Source: Chitinophagales bacterium 33-2
GTDB taxonomy: Bacteria; Bacteroidota; Bacteroidia; Chitinophagales; Chitinophagaceae
Direction of reading: 5' to 3'
Assembly: GCA_002050435.1 (NCBI GenBank)
Contig: MWYV01000041.1
Coordinates: forward strand, 1-45,282
DNA length: 45,282 nt
A model generated the notes under the pieces. The model was not told the DNA's origin and ran no database searches. It saw nothing but the letters and a program-made list of their open reading frames with translations. How positions within the stretch are numbered: the first letter of the stretch is position 1; every line of letters begins with the position of its first letter. The position numbers and the translations under genes are program-made. This document shows positions 16,898-25,378 of the stretch, piece by piece.

Positions 16898-17527
16898 ATG
16901 CCTTCAAATTTTTCCAGGCTATTCTGGCCTGCCGCACTGCTTATTTTCATTTTCACATCCTGTGGTACAGAACCTGAAGTGGATGTAGATGCAAAAGATA
17001 TTTCAAAGCAAAGAGCTATGGAACATGCAGAAATGGTGAAGCGCGGGGAATACCTGGTCACAGCAGGTGGTTGTAATGATTGTCACTCACCCAAATATTT
17101 TGATGCGCAGGGCATGCATATGGATTCAACAAAATTGTTATCAGGGTCGCCCGCAGGAATGACATTGCCTCCCTTTAATTCCAGTGCACTCACTCCGGGA
17201 AATTGGGTGCAGATGTCACCCGATGTTACGGCATTCGTTGGTCCGTGGGGAATTTCATTTGCTGCCAACCTGACTCCTGATTCAGCAACGGGGATTGGTG
17301 CGTGGTCGGAAGCGAATTTTGTGAGTGCACTTCGTACCGGCAAACACCTGGGAATGGCTTCAGGCCGCCCGATCCTTCCACCCATGCCATGGTTTAATTT
17401 TGCAAAACTTACCGATGAAGATCTGTCTTCCGTCTATGCCTATCTTAAATCCATTCCTTCCATTTCAAACAAGGTAAAGGAACCAGTTATTCCGGATGAA
17501 GCATTTAAAATGGCATCCTTGAAATAG
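16898..17527 (+). CDS. Lipoprotein cytochrome c, monoheme
   Basis: 209-residue exported electron carrier. The N-terminus is a lipoprotein signal (hydrophobic stretch ending FIFTSCG, lipidated C22). One heme-binding motif CNDCH (59-63) is present, and the sixth ligand is probably the methionine in ILPPMPWFNF. RGEYLVTAGGCNDCH and the final DLSSVYAYLKSIP match the cytochrome c family found with dehydrogenases. The ATG at 16898 is chosen because it gives a clean signal peptide; an upstream TTG would add 17 odd residues. It stands alone, so its partner is unknown. It consumes heme made by the neighbouring pathway. Confidence 0.85.
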   Translation: MPSNFSRLFWPAALLIFIFTSCGTEPEVDVDAKDISKQRAMEHAEMVKRGEYLVTAGGCNDCHSPKYFDAQGMHMDSTKLLSGSPAGMTLPPFNSSALTPGNWVQMSPDVTAFVGPWGISFAANLTPDSATGIGAWSEANFVSALRTGKHLGMASGRPILPPMPWFNFAKLTDEDLSSVYAYLKSIPSISNKVKEPVIPDEAFKMASLK

Positions 17528-17592
17528 CGACTCTGGCCGCTTTTTCATTTGAATCTGCTTTGGTTTGCCTTCAATGATACGGTGCTATTTCC

Positions 17593-17600
17593 TACCTTTG
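17593..17600 (+). promoter_or_regulatory. Candidate -7 box (TACCTTTG) for ileS
   Basis: Exact TAnnTTTG match 30 bases before the ileS ATG. Confidence 0.55.
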
Positions 17601-17630
17601 CAGCCATTTTTAAACAAGTAGGAAAGCCCT

Positions 17631-20600
17631 ATGGCCAGCAGATATAAAGAATACAAGCACCTGAACCTGCCCCTGATCGAAAAGGAGATCCTTGAAAAAT
17701 GGAAGGCTGAAGATGCTTTTGAAAAAAGTGTTTCCATTCGCTCAAATGCAAAGCCTTTTGTTTTTTTTGAAGGTCCACCCAGTGCCAATGGTATGCCCGG
17801 CATTCATCATGTCATTTCCCGTACACTGAAAGATCTTGTTTGCCGGTATAAAACCATGCAGGGTTTTAAAGTGGAAAGAAAAGGAGGGTGGGATACCCAT
17901 GGATTGCCCATTGAACTTGGTGTAGAAAAAGAACTGGGCATTACCAAAGAAGATATCGGAACCAAAATTTCCGTAGAAGCTTACAATCAGAAATGCCGCG
18001 AAGCCGTTTTGCGCTATAAGGATAAGTGGGATGAACTCACCAATAAGATGGGTTACTGGGTTGATCTTGAAAAACCTTATGTAACCTTTACAAATGAATA
18101 CATTGAATCGCTCTGGTGGTGCCTGAAACAGTTATACAATAAGGGTTTGCTGTATAAAAGTGTTTCCATTCAGCCTTACTCTCCCGGAGCCGGTACTGGT
18201 TTAAGTTCACATGAACTCAACCAGCCGGGCACCTATAAAATTGTAAAGGATACCAGCGCCACGGTGCTTTTTAAAGCAGTTAAAAATGAAAAATCTTCCT
18301 TTCTAACCCAAGCTGCTAGTGGAAATGATGTATTTTTCATGGCCTGGACCACCACCCCCTGGACCCTTCCTTCGAACCTGGGCCTTACGGTTGGAGCCAA
18401 CATAGATTATGCGCTGGTTGCCAGCTTCAATCCTTATACTTTCGAAAAGCAGTATGTAGTGCTGGCCAAAGCACTTTTATCCAAATACTTTAAACCGGAA
18501 GGTGAAAATGCAGGGTTGGCGCATTTTAAAGAGGGTGATAAGATCATTCCTTATACCATTGAAAAAGAATTTAAGGGAAGAGAGATCGAAAATGTCCGCT
18601 ACGAGCAGTTGCTTCCTTATGAGGCCAGCTCTTTAAATGTGATTACAGAAATTACACCAGATGCTGACCCCTTCAGGATCTTATTGGGTGATTTTGTAAC
18701 TACTGAAGATGGAACCGGTATCGTTCACACCGCACCGGCATTTGGTGCCGATGACTTCCGCGTAGGCAAAAAATATAATATTGGAATCCTGACACTTGTT
18801 GACAGGGAAGGAAAGTTCGTTGATGGCCTGGGTGAATTCAGTGGACGGTATATTAAAGATTATAAAGGACAGGAAGGTTATGTTGATGTAAACATCGATA
18901 TCTCTGTAAAACTTAAAAAAGAAGGCCGTGCTTTCAAGGTTGAAAAATACGAACACAGCTACCCTCATTGCTGGAGAACCGATAAACCAGTGATCTATTA
19001 CCCGCTGGATGCATGGTTCATTAAAACCACGGCAGTGCGCGAAAGAATGGTGGAACTGAATAAAACCATCAACTGGAAGCCCGAATCTACAGGTACCGGG
19101 CGTTTTGGCAATTGGCTGGAAAACATGGTGGACTGGAACCTGAGCCGAAGTCGTTTCTGGGGTACGCCATTACCGATTTGGCGTACGGAAGATGGAAGCG
19201 AAGCAATTTGCATTGGTTCAATAGCAGAACTAAATAAGGAGATCAAAAAAGCCGGTGAGGTTTTGGGTGGAGATGTAAATAAACATTACCTCCATGATGG
19301 TATCCTGGATCTGCACAAACCTTATGTGGATGAAGTTATACTGGTTAGTGCCAGTGGAAAACCCATGTACCGCGAACCCGACCTGATTGATGTATGGTTC
19401 GACAGCGGCGCCATGCCTTATGCCCAATGGCATTTCCCTTTTGAGAATGAAGAAAAATTTAAAGAAAATTTCCCTGCCGATTTTATCGCCGAAGGTGTTG
19501 ATCAAACCCGGGGCTGGTTTTATACCCTGCATGCCCTCGGCGTAATGCTATACGACAGTGTTGCTTATAAAACCGTGGTTTCCAATGGGCTGGTGCTGGA
19601 TAAGAGCGGCAATAAAATGAGCAAACGGCTTGGAAACGTGGTAGATCCTTTTCAAACCATCGAACAGTTTGGAGCGGATGCCACCCGCTGGTACCTCATT
19701 ACCAATGCTTCGCCATGGGATAACCTGAAGTTTGACCTGGAAGGCATCCGGGAAGTGCAGCGGAAGTTTTTTGGTACATTATATAATACCTACCAGTTTT
19801 TTGCCCTGTATGCCAACGTGGATGGTTTCAGCTTTAAAGAAGCCTATATTCCAGTAAAGGAAAGGCCGGAAATTGACCGATGGATTCTTTCATCGCTGCA
19901 AACACTTACAGGAAAAGTAAAGCTTGCCCTGGATGATTTTGAACCCACTCAGGCAGGACGACTGATAGAAGATTTTGTGGATGAACACCTGAGTAACTGG
20001 TATGTCAGGCTTTGTCGAAGGAGGTTCTGGAAAGGCGAATACGAACATGATAAGATCGCTGCCTACCAGACACTGTTTGAATGCCTGGAAACCATTTTAA
20101 GATTAATGGCGCCTATATCTCCTTTTTTCAGTGATGCAATTTTCCGCAACCTGAATGAGGTGAGTGGAAAATTTGAAGCTGAAAGCGTTCACCATATTGA
20201 TTTTCCTGTAGCAGTACAGGAGGTGATCGATGAGGAATTGGAGGAAAGAATGGCCCTGGCTCAGACTGCATGTTCACTTGTATTATCACTTAGAAAAAAG
20301 GCCAATATCAGAGTGCGCCAACCTTTGCAGAGAATCCTGATTCCTGTACTCTACCCAGCAATGGAAAAGCAACTGAGGCTGATTGAAGATCTTATTAAAG
20401 CGGAGGTGAATGTAAAAGAAGTGGAATACCTTTTTGAAACTGAAGGCTTTATTAAAAAGAAGATCAGGCCTAATTTCCAGGCACTTGGGAAAAAGCTCGG
20501 ACCAAAAATGAAAGCGGTAACCACTACACTTTCAAATTTATCTCAACATGAAATTTCTTTATTTGAAAAAGATGGCAGATATTCAATCCCTGTAGGTAAA

Positions 20601-20981
20601 GACGAGGCTGTTGAACTGGAAATTAATGAGGTAGAGATCACAAGTGAAGATATTCCGGGTTGGACAGTGGCCAGTAAAGGTTCACTTACGGTAGCGCTTG
20701 ATATAAATATTTCCCCTGACCTGGTTCAGGAGGGTGATGCCCGGGAATTTGTAAACCGCATTCAAAAAATAAGGAAAGACAGTGGTTTTGAGCTCACGGA
20801 TAGGATAGAAGTCATGGTTGCTGCGCAGAATAGTATCAGTCAGTCTTTAGCTCGTTTTAATGATTATATTTGCGCGGAAATTCTGGCAGATAAGTTGGAG
20901 TTAACATCAAAAATTGAAGATGGCACTGAGATAGAGGTTAATGATAACCCGTTGAAGGTCATTGTAATAAAAAAGCAGTAA
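17631..20981 (+). CDS. ileS: Isoleucyl-tRNA synthetase
   Basis: Charges tRNA-Ile; 1116 residues. The class I HIGH-like motif is in ANGMPGIHHV and the KMSKS motif in GNKMSKRLGN. The signature FFEGPPSANG and GWDTHGLPIELGVE are present, with the editing domain between (about residues 190-440), then LSRSRFWGTPLPIW, an anticodon-binding region and a long C-terminal domain. The length and C-terminal domain fit the eukaryote-like (type 2) IleS usual in Bacteroidota, a class often associated with low mupirocin sensitivity; this protein's sensitivity is not known. The dksA-like gene follows after 7 bp and is likely co-transcribed. Confidence 0.97.
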   Translation: MASRYKEYKHLNLPLIEKEILEKWKAEDAFEKSVSIRSNAKPFVFFEGPPSANGMPGIHHVISRTLKDLVCRYKTMQGFKVERKGGWDTHGLPIELGVEKELGITKEDIGTKISVEAYNQKCREAVLRYKDKWDELTNKMGYWVDLEKPYVTFTNEYIESLWWCLKQLYNKGLLYKSVSIQPYSPGAGTGLSSHELNQPGTYKIVKDTSATVLFKAVKNEKSSFLTQAASGNDVFFMAWTTTPWTLPSNLGLTVGANIDYALVASFNPYTFEKQYVVLAKALLSKYFKPEGENAGLAHFKEGDKIIPYTIEKEFKGREIENVRYEQLLPYEASSLNVITEITPDADPFRILLGDFVTTEDGTGIVHTAPAFGADDFRVGKKYNIGILTLVDREGKFVDGLGEFSGRYIKDYKGQEGYVDVNIDISVKLKKEGRAFKVEKYEHSYPHCWRTDKPVIYYPLDAWFIKTTAVRERMVELNKTINWKPESTGTGRFGNWLENMVDWNLSRSRFWGTPLPIWRTEDGSEAICIGSIAELNKEIKKAGEVLGGDVNKHYLHDGILDLHKPYVDEVILVSASGKPMYREPDLIDVWFDSGAMPYAQWHFPFENEEKFKENFPADFIAEGVDQTRGWFYTLHALGVMLYDSVAYKTVVSNGLVLDKSGNKMSKRLGNVVDPFQTIEQFGADATRWYLITNASPWDNLKFDLEGIREVQRKFFGTLYNTYQFFALYANVDGFSFKEAYIPVKERPEIDRWILSSLQTLTGKVKLALDDFEPTQAGRLIEDFVDEHLSNWYVRLCRRRFWKGEYEHDKIAAYQTLFECLETILRLMAPISPFFSDAIFRNLNEVSGKFEAESVHHIDFPVAVQEVIDEELEERMALAQTACSLVLSLRKKANIRVRQPLQRILIPVLYPAMEKQLRLIEDLIKAEVNVKEVEYLFETEGFIKKKIRPNFQALGKKLGPKMKAVTTTLSNLSQHEISLFEKDGRYSIPVGKDEAVELEINEVEITSEDIPGWTVASKGSLTVALDINISPDLVQEGDAREFVNRIQKIRKDSGFELTDRIEVMVAAQNSISQSLARFNDYICAEILADKLELTSKIEDGTEIEVNDNPLKVIVIKKQ

Positions 20982-20988
20982 GAATTTT

Positions 20989-22398
20989 ATGGCTACAAAG
21001 AAGCAACCAACAAAGTCCGCAGGTTCAAAAGGCGGAAAAGCTGTTAAAGTAGCACCCAAAGCACCTGCTAAAAAGGTAGCGCCCAAAAAAGCGCCCGTAA
21101 AAGCTGTTGCAAAGGTTGCTGCTAAGCCCGCCGTAAAAATGGCGACTAAGCCCGTTCCCAAAAAAGCGGCTCCACCAGCTAAAAAAGCCCCGGCGCCTAA
21201 GGTTGCTACAAAGAAGCAACCAACAAAGTCCGCAGGTTCAAAAGGCGGAAAAGCTGTTAAAGTAGCACCCAAAGCACCTGCTAAAAAGGTAGCGCCCAAA
21301 AAAGCGCCCGTAAAAGCTGTTGCAAAGGTTGCTGCTAAGCCCGCCGTAAAAATGGCGACTAAGCCCGTTCCCAAAAAAGCGGCTCCACCAGCTAAAAAAG
21401 CCCCGGCGCCTAAGGTTGCTACAAAGAAGCAACCAACAAAGTCCGCAGGTTCAAAAGGCGGAAAAGCTGTTAAAGTAGCACCCAAAGCACCTGCTAAAAA
21501 GGTAGCGCCCAAAAAAGCGCCCGTAAAAGCTGTTGCAAAGGTTGCTGCTAAGCCCGCCGTAAAAATGGCGACTAAGCCCGTTCCCAAAAAAGCGGCTCCA
21601 CCAGCTAAAAAAGCCCCGGCGCCTAAGGTTGCTGCCAAAAAATCTGATCCGGCAAAAGCTGCCAAACCGCAAACCAAAACTGCGGTAACCAAAACAGCTT
21701 CAAAAATTCCTGCACCCGCTAAAAAGGTGGAAGCGCCTGCTAAAAAACAGGAAGCCCCTAAAAAGCCGGTCGCTCCAGTTAAAGCGGCAGCTTCAAAACA
21801 AGCGGTGAAGCCAGCTGTTCCACAGAAAAAAATACCGGTTCCTGTTGCCCCCCAGCCTGTAGCTAAACCCACACCACCCCCACCAATGGTGAAACCAGTC
21901 GCAAAAAAAGAGCCTTCCAAACCCACCAAAGTAGTTATTCCTAAAACCTCCACTACCAAAGCAGTAAAATACGAACCGGATTTTATGAAATCGGTACTGG
22001 ATTCACAACAAAAAGCACCAACCGGCCCTACTATGCGATATTCAGATTCAGAATTAGTTGAGTTTAGAGAGTTGATCAATAAAAAGCTGGATACAGCTAA
22101 AAAAGAATTGTCTTACCTGCAGGGACTCATTACGCGAAAAGACGAAGGCGGCGATATGGAAGACGGCCGTTACATGACCATGGAAGATGGAAGCATGAGT
22201 ATGGAACGCGAGCAACTGAGCCAGATGGCCAGTCGCCAGATCCAGTTCATCGACCACCTGGAAAAGGCCGTGATGCGTATTGAAAATAAAACCTACGGCG
22301 TATGCAGGGTAACCGGTAAACTGATCGACAAAGCCCGCCTGCGTGCTGTGCCCCATGCCACATTGAGCATCGAGGCCAAGCAAATGATGAACAAATAA
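20989..22398 (+). CDS. DksA/TraR-family protein with a histone-H1-like lysine/alanine/proline tail
   Basis: 469 residues. Residues 2-214 are three identical 71-residue Lys/Ala/Pro repeats, followed by a less regular basic stretch to about 320; this resembles H1-like or AlgP tails that bind DNA or RNA. The last ~140 residues are the DksA/TraR domain: a helical stretch (SELVEFRELINKKLDTAKKE) and YGVCRVTGKLIDKARLRAVP. Only one zinc-finger cysteine remains; the other three positions hold non-ligands, so zinc binding is probably lost. DksA-type proteins act on RNA polymerase; here the tail may add nucleic-acid binding. The gene follows ileS by 7 bp. Normal family length is about 130 residues, so most of the protein is the repeat tail. 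Confidence 0.9.
   Translation: MATKKQPTKSAGSKGGKAVKVAPKAPAKKVAPKKAPVKAVAKVAAKPAVKMATKPVPKKAAPPAKKAPAPKVATKKQPTKSAGSKGGKAVKVAPKAPAKKVAPKKAPVKAVAKVAAKPAVKMATKPVPKKAAPPAKKAPAPKVATKKQPTKSAGSKGGKAVKVAPKAPAKKVAPKKAPVKAVAKVAAKPAVKMATKPVPKKAAPPAKKAPAPKVAAKKSDPAKAAKPQTKTAVTKTASKIPAPAKKVEAPAKKQEAPKKPVAPVKAAASKQAVKPAVPQKKIPVPVAPQPVAKPTPPPPMVKPVAKKEPSKPTKVVIPKTSTTKAVKYEPDFMKSVLDSQQKAPTGPTMRYSDSELVEFRELINKKLDTAKKELSYLQGLITRKDEGGDMEDGRYMTMEDGSMSMEREQLSQMASRQIQFIDHLEKAVMRIENKTYGVCRVTGKLIDKARLRAVPHATLSIEAKQMMNK
20992..21630. repeat. Three identical 213-bp in-frame repeats in the DksA-like gene
   Basis: Units start at 20992, 21205 and 21418; I found no base difference between them on reading. Each encodes 71 residues. 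The absence of silent differences suggests recent duplication or ongoing gene conversion; the true copy number could be mis-assembled from short reads. Confidence 0.97.
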
Positions 22399-22532
22399 CT
22401 TCACAAAACGCTCAGGGGAAAATGTAAATTTTTCCATGGCAGCATTATGTCCTGCACTCAGTTTCTTAAATGAAGTTGATGCGCTTTTATTCTATGGTTG
22501 TAAAGACCGGAACCTACATTCATTTTTATTCT

Positions 22533-22540
22533 TTTCTTTG
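22533..22540 (+). promoter_or_regulatory. Candidate degenerate -7 box (TTTCTTTG)
   Basis: Five of six fixed positions of TAnnTTTG, 7 bases before the ATG at 22548. Confidence 0.35.
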
Positions 22541-22547
22541 CTGATCT

Positions 22548-23030
22548 ATGAGAATAGAATTCACTTATAATAAAAACCAGGTGCTCCAGGCCCTTCGTTA
22601 TCATTTTCTGAGCAGGAAGGAGATCAGGCTGATGATCATACTGGTAAATGTTTTTGCACTGGCTTCAGCCATACTTTTTTATTTTAAACAAATCCTGCCG
22701 CTTGCTTTTCTTGTAGGTTCACTGCTCTGGTTCATCTTAATGATCTCTTTCTGGTATTTTTTACCAGGTATTGTGTACCGCCGTGCGAGTACGTTTAAGG
22801 ACCATTTTATTATGAATTTTGAAGAAGATTCTTTTTCTGTAGGAAATGAAAGAGGATCCAGACCATGGTCATGGGAATCAGTAAAACACTTCATGGAAAC
22901 CCCGAATTTCTTTCACCTCTACTTCGGCAGCACTTCGTTTTTTCTGGTACCCAAAAACAGCTTTGCAAGTTCCGATGAAGTATTTGAAATGAGAAGCTTA
23001 TTAAAAAAGAAAATAAAAAAACAGCGATGA
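22548..23030 (+). CDS. YcxB-like two-helix membrane protein
   Basis: 160 residues with two adjacent transmembrane helices (about residues 30-70) followed by a soluble C-terminal half (DHFIMNFEEDSFSVGNERGS, WSWESVKHFMETPNFFHLYF, FLVPKNSF). That pattern matches YcxB-like proteins: two helices, then a PH-like domain with a W-x-x-[IV]-x-x-x-x-E-type segment. The function of the family is not known. The C-terminus is strongly basic. Convergent with the GNAT gene, 11 bp apart. Confidence 0.6.
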   Translation: MRIEFTYNKNQVLQALRYHFLSRKEIRLMIILVNVFALASAILFYFKQILPLAFLVGSLLWFILMISFWYFLPGIVYRRASTFKDHFIMNFEEDSFSVGNERGSRPWSWESVKHFMETPNFFHLYFGSTSFFLVPKNSFASSDEVFEMRSLLKKKIKKQR

Positions 23031-23041
23031 GAGCAGGTGGA

Positions 23042-23470
23042 TTATAATACTTTTTCCATTACATAGTGCGGAATGGTGATTTCTTCAAATTCTTTCCCGA
23101 TTTTTTTATACCCCAGCTTTTCATAAAAACCTATTGCATTTTTCCGTGCATGCATGGTGATCCTTTTGTAGCCAGTGTCGCGGGCAAGGTTTTCAGCAAA
23201 CTGCATCAGGGCCCTTCCAATACCTTTTCCCTGCAGGTCGTTCATCACGGCCATCTGTCGCAACCTTACTGTTCCCGGTTCTTCTTCCACCAGCATGCAG
23301 CAACCCAGCATCTGGTCATCTTCATAAGCTGCCATTAAAATATTGCTCTTTTCATTGTCCAGTTCCTGTTGTGTAAAATCCATTCCGAGGGGCTTCCTGA
23401 GAATGGCTTCCCGGAGCTGAATCATCTGCTGGTATTCCTTTGATCCGTGATCAATAATTTTTAATGCCAT
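23042..23470 (-). CDS. GNAT-family N-acetyltransferase
   Basis: 142 residues, a full-length single GNAT domain. The acetyl-CoA binding motif is MNDLQGKGIGRALMQFAE (Q/RxxGxG/A form); the strand before it is VRLRQMAVM and the last motif is NAIGFYEKLGYKKIG. The acceptor is unknown. ElaA/YjcF-like proteins are similar in layout. It stands alone between the YcxB-like gene and acpP. Confidence 0.88.
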   Translation of the reverse strand: MALKIIDHGSKEYQQMIQLREAILRKPLGMDFTQQELDNEKSNILMAAYEDDQMLGCCMLVEEEPGTVRLRQMAVMNDLQGKGIGRALMQFAENLARDTGYKRITMHARKNAIGFYEKLGYKKIGKEFEEITIPHYVMEKVL

Positions 23471-23602
23471 AAGCCAGGAAAAATTGATTCTGGTAGCGAA
23501 ACCAGCAAGTTGCAGTATTTGAAGATAATAACCTGCAAAAGCAGAAAGTTTTTTGGAAATCAGCTAAAGCAGCATCAATATTTTAGTTATACTAAAAACT
23601 TA

Positions 23603-23610
23603 TATTTTTG
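23603..23610 (+). promoter_or_regulatory. Candidate -7 box (TATTTTTG) for acpP
   Basis: Exact TAnnTTTG match 26 bases before the acpP ATG. An A/T-rich stretch lies directly upstream. Confidence 0.6.
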
Positions 23611-23636
23611 CACCACTATAACCAAACTTTTACAAA

Positions 23637-23873
23637 ATGTCAGACATTGCAGCAAGAGTCAAAAAGATCATTGTAGACAAATTAGGTGTTGATGAAGCAG
23701 AAGTTACCAATGAGGCTTCCTTTACAAATGATCTGGGTGCCGATTCTCTGGACACCGTAGAGCTCATTATGGAGTTTGAGAAAGAATTCAATATTTCTAT
23801 TCCAGACGAGCAGGCTGAAACAATCACTACGGTTGGCCAGGCTGTATCCTACTTAGAAGAGCACGCAAAGTAA
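23637..23873 (+). CDS. acpP: Acyl carrier protein
   Basis: 78-residue acidic carrier of acyl intermediates in fatty acid synthesis. The phosphopantetheine attachment serine is S37 in [13 protein letters not shown]. The length and four-helix pattern are standard. It is followed by a hairpin and then fabF and rnc, a gene order conserved in many bacteria. Confidence 0.98.
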   Translation: MSDIAARVKKIIVDKLGVDEAEVTNEASFTNDLGADSLDTVELIMEFEKEFNISIPDEQAETITTVGQAVSYLEEHAK

Positions 23874-23905
23874 CCAGGAGCACTTGCTCAGGAATCATAT
23901 TAAAT

Positions 23906-23942
23906 CCGCCTTCAGGCTGTTTATTCAGTGAAGGCGGTTTTA
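23906..23942 (+). terminator. Terminator or attenuator between acpP and fabF
   Basis: CCGCCTTCA (23906-23914) pairs perfectly with TGAAGGCGG (23929-23937), 9 bp with a 14-base loop, followed by TTTTA. It may let acpP be expressed above fabF by partial termination. Confidence 0.75.
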
Positions 23943-23960
23943 TCTTATTAAATTTCTATC

Positions 23961-25235
23961 GTGGGTCAAATAGAGTTAAAACGCGTTGTAGTTACGGGGA
24001 TGGGCGCCATTACGCCCCTTGGAAATTCAATTACAGAGTACTGGAATAATCTGCGTAACGGGTTAAGTGGTTGCGATTTCATTACCAATTTTGATGCCTC
24101 CAAATTCAAAACCCGGTTTGCATGTGAGATTAAAAATTTTGACCCCACCAATTTTCTTGACCGGAAAGAAGCCCGCAAACTCGACCGTTTTACCCAAACT
24201 GCAGTTGTTGCTTCCGACCAGGCCGTACAGGACGCGGGCATTGACAGGACCAATGTTGATGTGGACCGCGTGGGAGTTGTGTTCGCCAGCGGGATTGGCG
24301 GACTGATCACCTTCCAGGAAGAAGTGATCAATTTTGCAAAAGGCGATGGTACACCGAGGTACAATCCTTTTTTCATTCCCAAAATGATTCTTGATATTGC
24401 CGCCGGGCATATTTCAATGCGCCATGGCTTTCGCGGTCCCAACTTCGCCGTGGTAAGTGCCTGCGCCTCATCTACCAATGCGATGATGGAAGCGTTTAAC
24501 CTCCTGCGGATGGGAAAGGCTGATATCATCATTACCGGTGGTGCCGAAAGCGTGGTGAGTGAAGCCGGGGTGGGTGGGTTCAATGCCATGAAGGCGCTGA
24601 GTGAACGAAACGAAGCGCCTAAAACCGCTTCACGCCCTTATGATAAAGACAGAGATGGATTTGTTATGGGCGAAGCCGCAGGTGTGCTGGTTTTTGAAGA
24701 ACTGGAACATGCCATAAAACGTGGCGCCAAGATCTATTGCGAAATTGCCGGCTGTGGCGCTACTGCAGATGCCCACCATCTTACTGCGCCCCATCCTGAA
24801 GGACTGGGAGCAAAAAATGTGATGATGCGCGCGCTGGAAGATGCGGAAATGCAACCTTCAGACATCCATTACATCAATACGCATGGAACTTCTACTCCGC
24901 TGGGCGATATTGCTGAAATAAAAGCCATCATGGATGTTTTTGGAGAAAATGCTTTTGAGTTGAACATCAGTTCCACCAAATCCATGACAGGTCACTGCCT
25001 CGGCGCAGCAGGTGTTATAGAGGCCATTGCCTGTATCATGGCAGTTCAGAATGATATTGTTCCTCCTACTATCAATCATTTTGAAAACGATCCCGAATTT
25101 GATTCCCGCCTGAATTTTACTTTCTGGGAAGCACAAAAACGAACCGTGAATGCAGCCCTTAGTAATACATTTGGTTTTGGCGGACATAATGCCTGTACGA
25201 TATTTAAGAAGTATGGAGAGGAGAGAGAGCGTTGA
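23961..25235 (+). CDS. fabF: Beta-ketoacyl-ACP synthase II
   Basis: Elongates acyl-ACP with malonyl-ACP. The 424-residue protein has the Cys-His-His triad: C168 in VVSACASSTNA, then INTHGTSTPLGD and SMTGHCLGAAG. The C-terminus shows NTFGFGGHNA. The start is GTG at 23961, giving VTGMGAITPLGNS near the N-terminus. It follows acpP after 87 bp containing a hairpin. The last codons (KKYGEERER) and the stop run into an 11-bp degenerate repeat. Confidence 0.96.
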   Translation: MGQIELKRVVVTGMGAITPLGNSITEYWNNLRNGLSGCDFITNFDASKFKTRFACEIKNFDPTNFLDRKEARKLDRFTQTAVVASDQAVQDAGIDRTNVDVDRVGVVFASGIGGLITFQEEVINFAKGDGTPRYNPFFIPKMILDIAAGHISMRHGFRGPNFAVVSACASSTNAMMEAFNLLRMGKADIIITGGAESVVSEAGVGGFNAMKALSERNEAPKTASRPYDKDRDGFVMGEAAGVLVFEELEHAIKRGAKIYCEIAGCGATADAHHLTAPHPEGLGAKNVMMRALEDAEMQPSDIHYINTHGTSTPLGDIAEIKAIMDVFGENAFELNISSTKSMTGHCLGAAGVIEAIACIMAVQNDIVPPTINHFENDPEFDSRLNFTFWEAQKRTVNAALSNTFGFGGHNACTIFKKYGEERER

Positions 25236-25284
25236 ACGTAGTTGAATGGTAATTGAAAAGTTGTTGAACGGTAGTTGAGCAGTA
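25231..25284. repeat. Degenerate 10/11-bp repeat (GTTGAAnGGTA) between fabF and rnc
   Basis: Five units of 10-11 bp begin at 25231, 25241, 25252, 25263 and 25274. The fabF stop TGA (25233-25235) is inside the first. Related sequence on the opposite strand (GTTGAATG, GTTGAAGG) follows at about 25296-25327, so the block is roughly an inverted pair. The 143-bp gap has no gene. Confidence 0.65.
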
Positions 25285-25378
25285 GTTTGTTGCCCCCTTC
25301 AACCACCATTCCACCTTCATTCAACAATTTCCCGCCCAATTCCTTTATCCCTCATAAAATTTTAACTAGTTTGCTCCC

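Noticed and set aside
20907-22079. 390-residue Ala/Gly/Phe-rich frame on the reverse strand
   Set aside because: Mirror of the Lys/Ala/Pro repeats of the DksA-like gene; low-complexity and antisense to a recognised domain.
23966-24589. 207-residue reverse-strand frame within fabF
   Set aside because: Antisense shadow of a clear fabF; no recognisable domain.
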